DNA of 64,000 nucleotides. It comes from Lysobacterales bacterium (lineage in GTDB: Bacteria > Pseudomonadota > Gammaproteobacteria > Xanthomonadales > Ahniellaceae). Below, piece after piece: positions 35,176 to 42,975 of this stretch. Positions within the stretch are counted from its first letter, which is position 1, and every line of letters starts with the position of its first letter. The translations under genes were made by a program, and so were the position numbers. Where the stretch lies: NCBI GenBank assembly GCA_016703225.1, contig JADJCM010000001.1, forward strand, positions 1,612,001 to 1,676,000, given 5' to 3'. The notes beneath the pieces are model-generated. The model had not been told where the DNA came from. It searched no databases and saw only the letters and a program-made list of their open reading frames with translations.

Positions 35176-35379
35176 GACCCCGGCACGATGGGCGGAAAGG
35201 CATGCATCCGCGGCACCCGGGTGACGGTGGGCATGATCGTCGGTCAGATCGCTGCGGGCGTCGACGTGCCCGGCCTTCTGGCCGACTACCCCTATCTGGA
35301 GCGCGAAGACATTCTGCAGGCGCTGCGCTATGCAGCCTGGCGTGCGGAGGAGCGCGAGCTTCCGTTGGCGGTGGCGTGA
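35149..35379 (+). CDS. DUF433 antitoxin
   Basis: 76 residues of the DUF433 family: MELLDRITQDPGTMGGKACI, then RGTRVTVGMIVGQIAAG and YLEREDILQALRYAAW. These winged-helix-like proteins pair with DUF5615 PIN-like toxins. A GAGGAG ribosome-binding site precedes the ATG by 6-7 nt. The toxin start (GTG) overlaps its stop. The pair interrupts the amgK-like gene. Confidence 0.9.
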   Translation: MELLDRITQDPGTMGGKACIRGTRVTVGMIVGQIAAGVDVPGLLADYPYLEREDILQALRYAAWRAEERELPLAVA

Positions 35380-35753
35380 AGCTGTTGATCGACATGAACC
35401 TCTCGCCGCGCTGGGTCGACTTCCTGGTGAGCGAAGGAATCGAGGCCGTGCACTGGTCGCAGGTCGGGAGAGCAGGCGCCGCGGACGTGGAGATCATGCG
35501 CTTCGCGGCCAGCAATGGCTGCATCGTCCTGACTCATGATCTCGACTTCAGCGCGATCCTGGCGGTCACGCAGGGACGCAAGCCGAGCGTGGTGCAGCTG
35601 CGCACGGATGATGTGCGCATGACCGCAGTTGGCCGACAGGTCGTGTCGGGTCTGAGGAGCCTGCGATCGGAGCTGGAAGCCGGGGCGCTGTTGACGTTGG
35701 ACCTCGAGCGCACCCGCATGCGGCTGCTGCCACTGCGAACGATGCAAGACTGA
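35376..35753 (+). CDS. DUF5615 PIN-like toxin
   Basis: 125 residues from a GTG start that overlaps the antitoxin stop. The N-terminus KLLIDMNLSPRWVDFLVSEG and the middle CIVLTHDLDFSAIL carry the acidic residues of this PIN-like nuclease family. All hallmark segments are present, so it is probably active. Ribonuclease activity is inferred from fold similarity. Confidence 0.9.
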   Translation: MKLLIDMNLSPRWVDFLVSEGIEAVHWSQVGRAGAADVEIMRFAASNGCIVLTHDLDFSAILAVTQGRKPSVVQLRTDDVRMTAVGRQVVSGLRSLRSELEAGALLTLDLERTRMRLLPLRTMQD

Positions 35754-35758
35754 AACTG

Positions 35759-35831
35759 GGTAGCAGCGAAGCGACAGCGCTGAGCAGTGCGGGCGTTGCA
35801 GCCATCGCCGTCGCCGTCGTTCCGCCCGCAC
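35759..35831 (-). pseudogene. Possible detached N-terminal remnant of amgK
   Basis: On the reverse strand a frame reads RAERRRRRWLQ, then SALSLRCY, up to base 35760. The base run GGTA occurs at both edges of the TA segment (35112-35115 and 35759-35762). Removing the sequence between them joins this frame in phase to the kinase as SLRCYRVLSRDNRFIVMDAP, close to the conserved SFRRYFR...VMDAPP region of AmgK. The match is short and diverged, so this is a hypothesis. Confidence 0.35.
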
Positions 35832-35871
35832 CAACGTCAGGATCGGGGCGTGGTGCAGGCATCCGCAGCTC

Positions 35872-36576
35872 TCAGAACTTCGGCGCTGCGCCGTCGAAGC
35901 GATTGACCTTGCCACCGACCAGCGGGCCTTCCTGGCGGCCGGTGAGCTTGGCGCTGGTGTGCATGTACAGCTCGACTTCGCGTTCGAAGCGCAGGTTGCC
36001 GTCGACCACGCTGTCGGCGCCGAGGATGATGCGCGGCGGCTTGCTGTTGCTGTTGAACCAGCCGAAGCCGGTCGGCTTGCGCACCACGATGTCGCCGGTC
36101 ACCTGCGCCGCCTGGCGCAGTTCGACGTCGCCATTCACCAGTTCGATGCCGGCGCCGGCCTTGGCGCGCGCGCCGAGTTCGATGCGGCCATTCACCGTCT
36201 CGATCGGGTCCAGGCTGGCGGCGTCGTCGGAAAGCACGATGCTGCCGTTGACCGTCTCGATGCCCTTGCTGACCACGCTGCGGTTGCCGACATGGATGCT
36301 GCCATTCACCGTTTCCAGCGACTCGGCCTGGCCGTTGCCGCCCATGCGCACCGAGCCATTCACGGTCTCGGCGTGGCCGACGATGGCGTCGTCGCCAATC
36401 TGCACCGAACCGTTCACGGTGTCCAGATCGCCGGCGCGGCCGCCGTTCTCGACGCGGATGCTGCGGTTGACCTTGCTGATGTCGGCGTAGTCGTGATCGT
36501 CGCGCTCCGGGCCCTGCGCGAAGGCAGCATTGGCGAAGACGACGGAGATCAGCACGGCGGATGAAAGGTGACGCAT
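35872..36576 (-). CDS. Exported repeat protein with ~19-residue ETVNGS periodicity
   Basis: 234 residues with a signal peptide ending AAFAQ. The core has TVNG or LVNG at residues 53, 71, 89, 108, 127 and 146, a spacing of 18-19 residues (TVNGSVQIG, TVNGSVRMG, TVNGSIHVG, TVNGSIVLS, TVNGRIELG, LVNGDVELR). This suggests stacked beta-helix turns, as in DUF4097-type or bactofilin-like proteins. A C-terminal region of about 70 residues follows (PRIILGADSVVDGNLRF). No enzyme signature. It is divergent from gpmI across 127 bp. Confidence 0.75.
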   Translation of the reverse strand: MRHLSSAVLISVVFANAAFAQGPERDDHDYADISKVNRSIRVENGGRAGDLDTVNGSVQIGDDAIVGHAETVNGSVRMGGNGQAESLETVNGSIHVGNRSVVSKGIETVNGSIVLSDDAASLDPIETVNGRIELGARAKAGAGIELVNGDVELRQAAQVTGDIVVRKPTGFGWFNSNSKPPRIILGADSVVDGNLRFEREVELYMHTSAKLTGRQEGPLVGGKVNRFDGAAPKF

Positions 36577-36703
36577 GAGGGTTCTCCTGTGGGGGTTGCC
36601 CGCGATCTGATGCACGACCGAGGGCCCAGGGTTTATCCCCCTGCCATCGGTCATGTGCGGGCGGCCGCTAGAATGCCCGCCCTGTCTGTCGCGGAAGCGA
36701 ACC

Positions 36704-38236
36704 GTGCCCACGCCGAAACCCGTATTGCTGCTGATCCTCGATGGCTGGGGCCATCGCGAAGACCGCGAATGGAACGCGATCGCCCAGGCCGAGGTGCCGA
36801 ACTGGCGCCGGCTGCTGGCCGCATGCCCGCACACGTTGATCGACACCCACGGCGAGCACGTCGGCCTGCCCGATGGGCAGATGGGCAATTCCGAGGTCGG
36901 GCACATGAACATCGGTGCCGGGCGCGTCGTCTACCAGGAACTGACGCGCATCGACCAGGCCATCCGCGATGGCAGCTTCGGCGCAAATCCGGCGTTTACG
37001 TGCGCGTTCGATGGCGTGCGATCCAGTGGCGGCACCCTGCACGTGTTCGCGTTGCTGTCGCCGGGCGGCGTGCATTCGCACGAGGCGCATGTGCTCGCCT
37101 TTCTCGACGCCGCAGCGGCCGCGGGCCTGAAGTTCATCGCCGTGCATGCCTTCACCGATGGCCGCGATACGCCGCCGAAAAGCGCGGCGGCATCGTTGAA
37201 CGCACTGCACGCGAAATGCGCGGCACTGCCCGGCGCGCGCATCGCCAGCGTGACCGGTCGCTACTACGCGATGGACCGCGACAACCGCTGGGAGCGGGTC
37301 GCACCCGCGTATCGCGCGATCACCGAGGCGAACGCGGCGTTCAATGCCGCGGACGCGCTGGCCGCGCTCGAAGCCGCCTACGCGCGCGGCGAGAGCGACG
37401 AGTTCGTGCAGCCGACCGTGATCGGCGATGGCGCCCGCTTCGTCGATGGCGACGCGGTGGTGTTCCTGAACTTCCGTGCCGATCGTGCGCGCGAACTCTC
37501 CCGTGCCTTCGTGCAAGCCGATTTCGCCGGGTTCGCCAGGCCGCGTCCGATCCGGCTGTCGGCGTTCGTGACGCTGACCGAATACGCCGCCGACCTGCCG
37601 GTCTCCGCAGTCGCGTACCCGCCGCAGAGCATGGCCAACACCTTGCCCGAGGTGATCGCCGCGCACGGTCTGAAGCAGCTGCGCATCGCCGAGACCGAGA
37701 AGTACGCGCACGTCACCTTCTTCCTCAACGGCGGACGCGAGGAAGCATTCCCGCGCGAGGAGCGCAGGCTGATTCCCTCGCCCAAGGTGGCCACCTACGA
37801 CCTGCAGCCGGAGATGAGTTGTCCGGAACTGACCGCGAAACTGACCGCGGCGATCCGTTCGCGCGCGTTCGATCTGATCGTCTGCAACATCGCCAATCCG
37901 GACATGGTCGGGCACACCGGAATCTTTGCGGCGGCGCTGAAGGCGGCGGAAGCGGTCGATCACGCGCTCGGTGCCATTGCTGAGGCGATCGACGAGGTCG
38001 GCGGGGTGATGCTGGTCACCGCCGATCACGGCAATCTGGAGATGATGCGCGACCCGGTCACCGGCGAGCCGCATACCCAGCACACCGTCGGCCCGGTGCC
38101 GTTGCTGCTGGTGGGTCGCGAGGCGAAGCTCAAGCCCGGCGCCTTGTGCGATCTGGCGCCGACGATCCTGACTCTGCTCGGACTGCCGCAGCCGGCCGAG
38201 ATGAGCGGGCACTCGCTGCTTGTCGGAGCCGGCTGA
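36704..38236 (+). CDS. gpmI: 2,3-bisphosphoglycerate-independent phosphoglycerate mutase
   Basis: 510 residues from a GTG start that gives PTPKPVLLLILDGWGHRED. Alkaline-phosphatase-superfamily enzyme of glycolysis that interconverts 3- and 2-phosphoglycerate with two Mn ions. The catalytic Ser is in MGNSEVGHMNIGAGR (about residue 63). Other motifs: HAFTDGRDTPP, TGRYYAMDRDNRWER, NFRADRARELS and the C-terminal metal site ITADHGN-like VTADHGNLEMM. Full length; the stop is immediately followed by envC. Confidence 0.96.
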   Translation: MPTPKPVLLLILDGWGHREDREWNAIAQAEVPNWRRLLAACPHTLIDTHGEHVGLPDGQMGNSEVGHMNIGAGRVVYQELTRIDQAIRDGSFGANPAFTCAFDGVRSSGGTLHVFALLSPGGVHSHEAHVLAFLDAAAAAGLKFIAVHAFTDGRDTPPKSAAASLNALHAKCAALPGARIASVTGRYYAMDRDNRWERVAPAYRAITEANAAFNAADALAALEAAYARGESDEFVQPTVIGDGARFVDGDAVVFLNFRADRARELSRAFVQADFAGFARPRPIRLSAFVTLTEYAADLPVSAVAYPPQSMANTLPEVIAAHGLKQLRIAETEKYAHVTFFLNGGREEAFPREERRLIPSPKVATYDLQPEMSCPELTAKLTAAIRSRAFDLIVCNIANPDMVGHTGIFAAALKAAEAVDHALGAIAEAIDEVGGVMLVTADHGNLEMMRDPVTGEPHTQHTVGPVPLLLVGREAKLKPGALCDLAPTILTLLGLPQPAEMSGHSLLVGAG

Positions 38237-39385
38237 ATGCGGGCGCTGGCGGCGTTGACGTTGCTGGTCGCGCTACCGCTCGCAGCGACGGTGCTGCCGC
38301 AGAACGCCGAACGCGAAGCCGAGGCGAAGGCGAAGCTGGAGGCCTTGCGTGCGGAGATCGCGACACTCGCAGCCGAGCGCAACGAAGTGGCCGCGCAGCG
38401 CGACGCCGGAGTTGCAGCGCTGCGCGAGATCGATACGCGCGTCAGCGCGACCACGCGGCGCCTGCGCGGCATCGAGGCCGGCATCGCAAGGCAGAACCGT
38501 CTGCTCGGTGAGCGCGAGGCCGAGCGCGTCGTGCTGCAGGGCCAGCTCGGTGGCAGCCGCGAGACGCTAGAGAACCTGTTGCGCTCGGTGTACATGATCG
38601 GCCGCGGCGAATCGCTCAAGGCGCTGCTGGCGCGCGACCGCATCGCCGACAGCAGTCGCGCGCTCGCCTACTACCGCTACCTGCAGCGCGATCGTTTGCG
38701 GCGTGTGCAGGAGCTGATGGACAGCCTGGCCGAACTGCTTGCGGTCGAGAAGGTGATCGCCGAGGCGCGTGCTGCGCTCGCGGTCGAACAGGCCAAGGTG
38801 CTGGTGGACTCGGAGCGCCTGAGCGCGGAGCGCGTCGAGCGCGAAGCGGTGCTGGCGCAGTTCGATGCGCAGCTCAAGGCAGGCGAGACCCGCCTCGCGG
38901 CACTCGGGCGCGACGAGCGCGACTTGTTGCAGCTGCTCGAAGATCTGCGTGACATCTTCGCCGACATCCCCAAGCAGATCGAGGCGGCGCAGCCGTTCGC
39001 CGCGCTCAAGGGACGCCTGAAGCGGCCGCTTGCAGGTTCGGTACAGGTCGGTTTCGGCCAGGGCATCGGCCCGGGCCGCGCCAGCGAAGGCTGGCTGATC
39101 GGCGCGCGCGTCGGCGACGAAGTCCATGCGGTGGCGCCGGGTCGCGTCGCCTTCGCCGACTGGCTGAAGGGCTTCGGCTTGTTGCTGATCCTCGATCATG
39201 GCGATGGCTACATGAGCCTGTACGCGCAGAACGAATCGCTGCTGCGCGATGTCGGCGACTGGGTCGCGGTGGGCGATGTGCTCAGCACCGCCGGCGCCAG
39301 TGGCGGCGCCGCGCAGGCCGGGCTCTATCTCGAACTGCGCCACCAGGGCCGCCCGCTCGATCCGCAACCCTGGTTCGCGCGCTGA
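38237..39385 (+). CDS. envC: EnvC-like murein hydrolase activator (M23/LytM domain)
   Basis: 382 residues. A signal peptide (LVALPLAATVLP) is followed by a long coiled coil (about residues 20-250, rich in Glu/Arg/Ala: LRAEIATLAAERNEVAAQRD) and a C-terminal LytM domain (AVAPGRVAFADWLKGFGLLL, LDHGDGYMSLYA). The metal-binding residues of active M23 enzymes are not all conserved, as expected for EnvC, which activates amidases at the division septum. The ATG directly follows the gpmI stop, an arrangement common in gammaproteobacteria. Confidence 0.9.
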   Translation: MRALAALTLLVALPLAATVLPQNAEREAEAKAKLEALRAEIATLAAERNEVAAQRDAGVAALREIDTRVSATTRRLRGIEAGIARQNRLLGEREAERVVLQGQLGGSRETLENLLRSVYMIGRGESLKALLARDRIADSSRALAYYRYLQRDRLRRVQELMDSLAELLAVEKVIAEARAALAVEQAKVLVDSERLSAERVEREAVLAQFDAQLKAGETRLAALGRDERDLLQLLEDLRDIFADIPKQIEAAQPFAALKGRLKRPLAGSVQVGFGQGIGPGRASEGWLIGARVGDEVHAVAPGRVAFADWLKGFGLLLILDHGDGYMSLYAQNESLLRDVGDWVAVGDVLSTAGASGGAAQAGLYLELRHQGRPLDPQPWFAR

Positions 39386-39395
39386 GCCGCGCCGC

Positions 39396-39953
39396 CTACG
39401 CCCACAAGGAGCCGAGTTCGAGATCGATGGCGTCGAACGGCGGCAGGCGCACCACGTCCTGGTCAGCGTGGCTACCGAGCAGCAGCCAGCGGCCGTCTTC
39501 GCGGCGATAGGCTTCGAGGGTGCGCAGGATCGGATCGAGCAGCCACAGGTGCTCGACGCCGTGCGCTGCGTAGATCGGCATCTTCTCGACCCGGTCCAGA
39601 CGCGCGGTGCCGGGCGAGAGGATTTCGCAGACCCAATCCGGCGCCAGCTCGAACCATGCGGTTTCGGGCAGGGTCGGCATGCGCTCGCGACGCCAGCCGG
39701 CGAGGTCGGGCACCAGCACGTGCGGACCGAGGTGGCATTCGGGCTCGTCGAGGACCCACCAGCCGCCGGGACCGCCATGGCCGGAGTGGTAGGGGGCAAT
39801 GAGCCGTCCGCCCAGCAGCGATGCGGAGACGATGTGCTTCGGTGCCGGCCGCGGGTGGCTGTACAGCACACCGTTGACGATCTCGCCGACGCGCTCGCGC
39901 GGTAGCGCGAGCAACTCTTCGTAGCGGGCAGGTAGGCGGGCGGGTACCGACAT
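39396..39953 (-). CDS. Uma2-family (DUF820) putative restriction-type endonuclease
   Basis: 185 residues from the ATG giving MSVPARLPARYEELLALPRE. Uma2/DUF820 features are present: VGEIVNGVLYSHPRP, the acidic VLVPDLAGWRRERM, the nuclease motif WVCEILSPGTARLDR (Glu and the following basic residues) and YAAHGVEHLWLLDP. The fold is PD-(D/E)xK-like; biological role unknown. Common as single genes in xanthomonads. Read towards envC, leaving 10 nt between stops. Confidence 0.85.
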   Translation of the reverse strand: MSVPARLPARYEELLALPRERVGEIVNGVLYSHPRPAPKHIVSASLLGGRLIAPYHSGHGGPGGWWVLDEPECHLGPHVLVPDLAGWRRERMPTLPETAWFELAPDWVCEILSPGTARLDRVEKMPIYAAHGVEHLWLLDPILRTLEAYRREDGRWLLLGSHADQDVVRLPPFDAIDLELGSLWA

Positions 39954-40084
39954 GGCGGCAATGTACTGCGGAAGCGGCGGGCAGGGCAGGGCGGTCGCGG
40001 GCGACATTGCAATCGGCCGAAGCCGCCCCACCTGTGAGCATTCCGGTGTCGCACCGGTCCGTGTCCGTCCCATCGGAGCAGTTC

Positions 40085-41452
40085 GTGTCGAATCCAAGCC
40101 AGGGCGCCGCAGCGCCGATCGAATCGAAGCAGGATCTGATCGACTTCCTCGCCAGCGGCGAGAAGCCAGCCGCGGACTGGCGCGTCGGCACCGAGCACGA
40201 GAAGTTCGTGTTCCAGCTCGAAGACCTGCGCGCGCCGCCGTATGAAGGGCCGCGCGGCATTCGCGCGTTGCTCGATGGCATGGCGCGCGAGTTCGGCTGG
40301 ACGCCGCTGCTCGAAGACGGCCACCCGATCGCGCTGCTCAAGGACCTGGCCTCGGTGTCGCTGGAACCGGCGGGGCAGTTCGAGCTTTCCGGCGCGCCGC
40401 TCGAAACGATCCACCAGACCTGCTGCGAGGTTGCCCAGCATCTGCGCGAATGCAAGCAGATCGGCGACCAGCTCGGGCTTGGTTTTCTCGGCATGGGGTT
40501 CAATCCGAAGTGGCGTCGTGACGAGTTGCCGTGGATGCCGAAAGGGCGCTACCGGATCATGCGCGAGTACATGCCCAAGCGCGGCAATCTTGGGCTGGAC
40601 ATGATGCAGCGCACCTGCACCGTGCAGACCAACCTCGATTACGGCTCCGAAGCCGACATGGTGCGCAAGTTTCGCGTCTCGCTGGCGCTGCAGCCGATCG
40701 CGACCGCGCTGTTCGCCGATTCGCCGTTCACCGAAGGCAAGCCCAACGGTTTCCTCAGCTTCCGCTCCAACGTCTGGAGTGACACCGACCCGGATCGCAC
40801 CGGCATGCTCGGCTTCGTGTTCGAGGACGGTTTCGGCTACGAGCGCTACGTCGATTACCTGCTCGATGTGCCGATGTACTTCGTCTATCGCGACGGCAAG
40901 TACATCGATGCCAGCGGCCAGAGCTTCCGCGATTTCCTCGCCGGCAAGCTGCCGGCCCTGCCCGGCGAGAAGCCGACGCTGAAGGACTTCAACGACCACT
41001 TGACCACCGCCTTCCCGGAAGTGCGGTTGAAGAAGTACCTGGAAATGCGCGGTGCCGATGGCGGCCCGTGGAATCGACTGTGCGCGCTGCCGGCCTTCTT
41101 CGTCGGCCTGCTCTACGACGACACCGCGCTCGCCGCCGCCTGGGACCTGGTGCGCGACTTCCGCCTGGAAGAACGCGAAGCGCTGCGCAGCGGCGTACCG
41201 AAGCTCGCGCTCAAGACCCCGTTCCGCAACGGCACCGCCCGCGAGCTCGCACTCGAAGCGCTGAAGATCTCCGCCCACGGCCTGCAACGCCGTGCCCGGC
41301 TGAACACCCGCGGCGGTGACGAATCCCTGTTTCTCGAACCCCTGATCGAGTTCGCTCAGGCCAACCAGTGCCCGGCCGAACGCAAACTCGAACTCTTCCA
41401 CGGCCCCTGGCAGGGCTCGGTCGATCCGGTCTACAGCGAGTTCGCGTACTGA
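40085..41452 (+). CDS. gshA: Glutamate-cysteine ligase (plant/proteobacterial type)
   Basis: 455 residues. It makes gamma-glutamylcysteine, the first step of glutathione synthesis. The GTG at 40085 is chosen because a GGAG lies six bases upstream and because PIESKQDLIDFLASGEKP then falls near the N-terminus as in relatives. Motifs: DWRVGTEHEKFVFQ, LEPAGQFELSGAP, GFNPKWRRDELPWMPKGRY, MMQRTCTVQTNLDY. Upstream in-frame codons back to 40007 are possible but unsupported. Confidence 0.93.
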   Translation: MSNPSQGAAAPIESKQDLIDFLASGEKPAADWRVGTEHEKFVFQLEDLRAPPYEGPRGIRALLDGMAREFGWTPLLEDGHPIALLKDLASVSLEPAGQFELSGAPLETIHQTCCEVAQHLRECKQIGDQLGLGFLGMGFNPKWRRDELPWMPKGRYRIMREYMPKRGNLGLDMMQRTCTVQTNLDYGSEADMVRKFRVSLALQPIATALFADSPFTEGKPNGFLSFRSNVWSDTDPDRTGMLGFVFEDGFGYERYVDYLLDVPMYFVYRDGKYIDASGQSFRDFLAGKLPALPGEKPTLKDFNDHLTTAFPEVRLKKYLEMRGADGGPWNRLCALPAFFVGLLYDDTALAAAWDLVRDFRLEEREALRSGVPKLALKTPFRNGTARELALEALKISAHGLQRRARLNTRGGDESLFLEPLIEFAQANQCPAERKLELFHGPWQGSVDPVYSEFAY

Positions 41453-41529
41453 GGCTGGCCGTCGCTTCGGCCATGGCCGTACGGTGGTTGGCAAGACGCC
41501 GAGCATCCACCGGCGGACGCAGGAGTTCA

Positions 41530-41558
41530 TCGACAAGCATACGTCGCAGACGTATAGT
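41530..41558 (+). promoter_or_regulatory. Promoter and palindromic operator of a RelE/XRE-type TA module
   Basis: TCGACA (five of six to the -35 consensus), exactly 17 nt, then TATAGT (five of six to the -10). A perfect palindrome ATACGTC-GCA-GACGTAT (41539-41555) fills the spacer and overlaps the -10. The toxin GTG is six bases after the -10, so transcription should begin at or beside the start codon. The palindrome is the likely antitoxin operator. Confidence 0.75.
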
Positions 41559-41564
41559 CGGCGC

Positions 41565-41870
41565 GTGCTCACCGTTGCCGAAACCGACATCTTCAAGGCG
41601 CGCGCCGCGGCGATCTTGGCAGACGATGAGCGCATCGAGTTCTGCGCGTGGATTGCCGCAAACCCGGATGCGGGTGAGGTGATCCCTGGGTCCGGCGGGT
41701 GCCGCAAGGTGCGCTGGCAGGCCAGCGGGCGCGGCAAGCGCGGCGGCGCGCGGGTGATCTACTTCAATCGGCCGGACGAAGGAAAGGTGTGGTTGTTGAC
41801 GATGTACGCCAAGGCGGTGCGCGGGAACATACCGGCGCACCTGTTGAAAGCGATCAAGGAGGCGCTATGA
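41565..41870 (+). CDS. RelE/HigB-superfamily toxin
   Basis: 101 residues from a GTG start giving LTVAETDIFKARAAAILADD; family members begin with this TVAET motif, which argues against longer upstream starts. The core continues with FCAWIAANPDAGEVIPGSGG, RKVRWQASGRGKRGGARVIY and WLLTMYAKAVRGNIP. It is expected to be a ribosome-dependent mRNA interferase. The stop overlaps the antitoxin ATG (ATGA). Predicted leaderless mRNA (see the promoter at 41530). Confidence 0.88.
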   Translation: MLTVAETDIFKARAAAILADDERIEFCAWIAANPDAGEVIPGSGGCRKVRWQASGRGKRGGARVIYFNRPDEGKVWLLTMYAKAVRGNIPAHLLKAIKEAL

Positions 41871-42163
41871 GCACGAAAGAAAAGGTCATGACGGGCCGCG
41901 ATCTGGGCGAGGAAATCCTTGCCGCCGTGAAACAGATGAAGTCGGGTCGGGCCGCGCGCGAAACACAGGTGGAATTGACGCCAGCCGCGCAGGCGCGCGC
42001 CAACGTGGGGCTTTCGCAAAGCCGGTTCGCGGCGCTGCTCGGTGTGTCGGCGCGCACGCTGCAGGAATGGGAGCAGGGGCGGCGCGAGCCGACCGGCGCC
42101 GCCAGGACGTTGCTGCGCGTGGCTGTGGCGCACCCGGAGATTCTGCGAGAAGTCGCGGCCTGA
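41867..42163 (+). CDS. XRE-family antitoxin (NadS-like)
   Basis: 98 residues. The start is MSTKEKVMTGRDLGEEILAA, with a C-terminal helix-turn-helix (ANVGLSQSRFAALLGVSART, LQEWEQGRREPTGAARTLL). It neutralises the upstream toxin and probably represses the pair at the palindrome at 41539-41555. Translationally coupled to the toxin gene. Confidence 0.9.
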   Translation: MSTKEKVMTGRDLGEEILAAVKQMKSGRAARETQVELTPAAQARANVGLSQSRFAALLGVSARTLQEWEQGRREPTGAARTLLRVAVAHPEILREVAA

Positions 42164-42245
42164 ACCGCCAAAGCAGGGTCTCGGCGTGCAGCTTCATCAC
42201 TTCCGCTTCGGCAACGGCGCCGCACCGATCCGATCCGCGCGAGTC

Positions 42246-42581
42246 TCAGTTCGTTGCGAGCGTCAGATGCCCGACCGGCTTCGCCGCTGGCCGCACGTTG
42301 ATCTCGATGTCGTAGCCGAGGCGATTCAGGCAGTCCATCAGCTTGCGTTCGGACAGGTTGCTGAAGTCGCCGCGCATCATGCCCGATACCTTCGGTTGCG
42401 GGATGCCCATGCGTTTGGCCGCTGCCAGCTGAGTCAGGCCCAGCGTGCGCATCGCCTTCCTGATTTCGACCACGAGGCCGGTCTTGATCCTCAACTTCTC
42501 GGCGTCGGGCAGACCAAGGTCGGCGAAGACATTGCCTGAGCTGCGTCGGACCTCGATGCCTTCAATGATGCGCTTTCGCAT
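42246..42581 (-). CDS. XRE-family antitoxin
   Basis: 111 residues with a C-terminal helix-turn-helix of the HigA2-like type (MRTLGLTQLAAAKRMGIPQP, KVSGMMRGDFSNLSERKLM). The N-terminal part (RSSGNVFADLGLPDAEKLRI) is characteristic of antitoxins encoded after Gp49-like/RelE toxins. It starts inside the 3' end of the toxin gene (20-bp overlap). Intact, whereas its toxin has an early stop codon. Confidence 0.9.
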   Translation of the reverse strand: MRKRIIEGIEVRRSSGNVFADLGLPDAEKLRIKTGLVVEIRKAMRTLGLTQLAAAKRMGIPQPKVSGMMRGDFSNLSERKLMDCLNRLGYDIEINVRPAAKPVGHLTLATN

Positions 42582-42939
42582 TGCGTAGCTCCTTTGCCAT
42601 GGCCTCGGCCACTTTCAGTCGGGCACGGATGATGTCTGTGTCCGTCTTGGGCGTGGCGATCCCGCGCTTGCTCTTCTTGTGGAAACAGTGCAGGACAAAC
42701 ACCGCTTCCGCGAACCGGACCGTGTAGACCGCGCGGTACGTGCCGCCCACATCGTCTTCGACCACCTCCACGACACCGGCCCCATCGAAAGCCTTGAGCA
42801 CCTTCGCTGAGTCGTCCTGGTCGCCCAGTTGTGCCAGCGACAGCGCGTAGCCGAAACGCCGCCGCACTCCGGGTGGCAAGGCCATCAGGTCCTTGCAACT
42901 ACTCGCGATCCATTCGAGCGGCTTTTCCTATTCGGTCAT
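42562..42939 (-). pseudogene. RelE/Gp49-like toxin with in-frame stop at codon 4
   Basis: From the ATG at 42939 the frame reads Met-Thr-Glu-stop (TAG at 42928-42930) and then continues as the expected family N-terminus EKPLEWIASSCKDLMALPPG, followed by VRRRFGYALSLAQLGDQDDS, YRAVYTVRFAEAVFVLHCFH and KKSKRGIATPKTDTDIIRAR. The first ATG after the stop (42885, MALPPG) gives a 107-residue product lacking the first helix. The amber codon probably silences or shortens the toxin while the antitoxin stays intact. A sequencing error cannot be excluded. Confidence 0.75.
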
Positions 42940-42947
42940 GGCGGCAG

Positions 42948-42975
42948 AATATACCTGTTCAGGAAACATCGGCAA
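42948..42975 (-). promoter_or_regulatory. Promoter of the reverse-strand RelE/XRE module
   Basis: Reading leftward: TTGCCG, 16 nt, TATATT, then eight bases to the toxin ATG. A perfect palindrome CCTGTTCAGG (42954-42963 on the plus strand) lies in the spacer next to the -10. The layout matches the other toxin-first modules of the window: operator over the promoter, and a leaderless mRNA predicted. Confidence 0.6.

Noticed and set aside
38567..41737. 1056-codon open frame on the reverse strand across envC, Uma2 and gshA
   Set aside because: Three well-supported genes occupy the same bases. The translated product is low-complexity and has no family features apart from what overlaps real genes.
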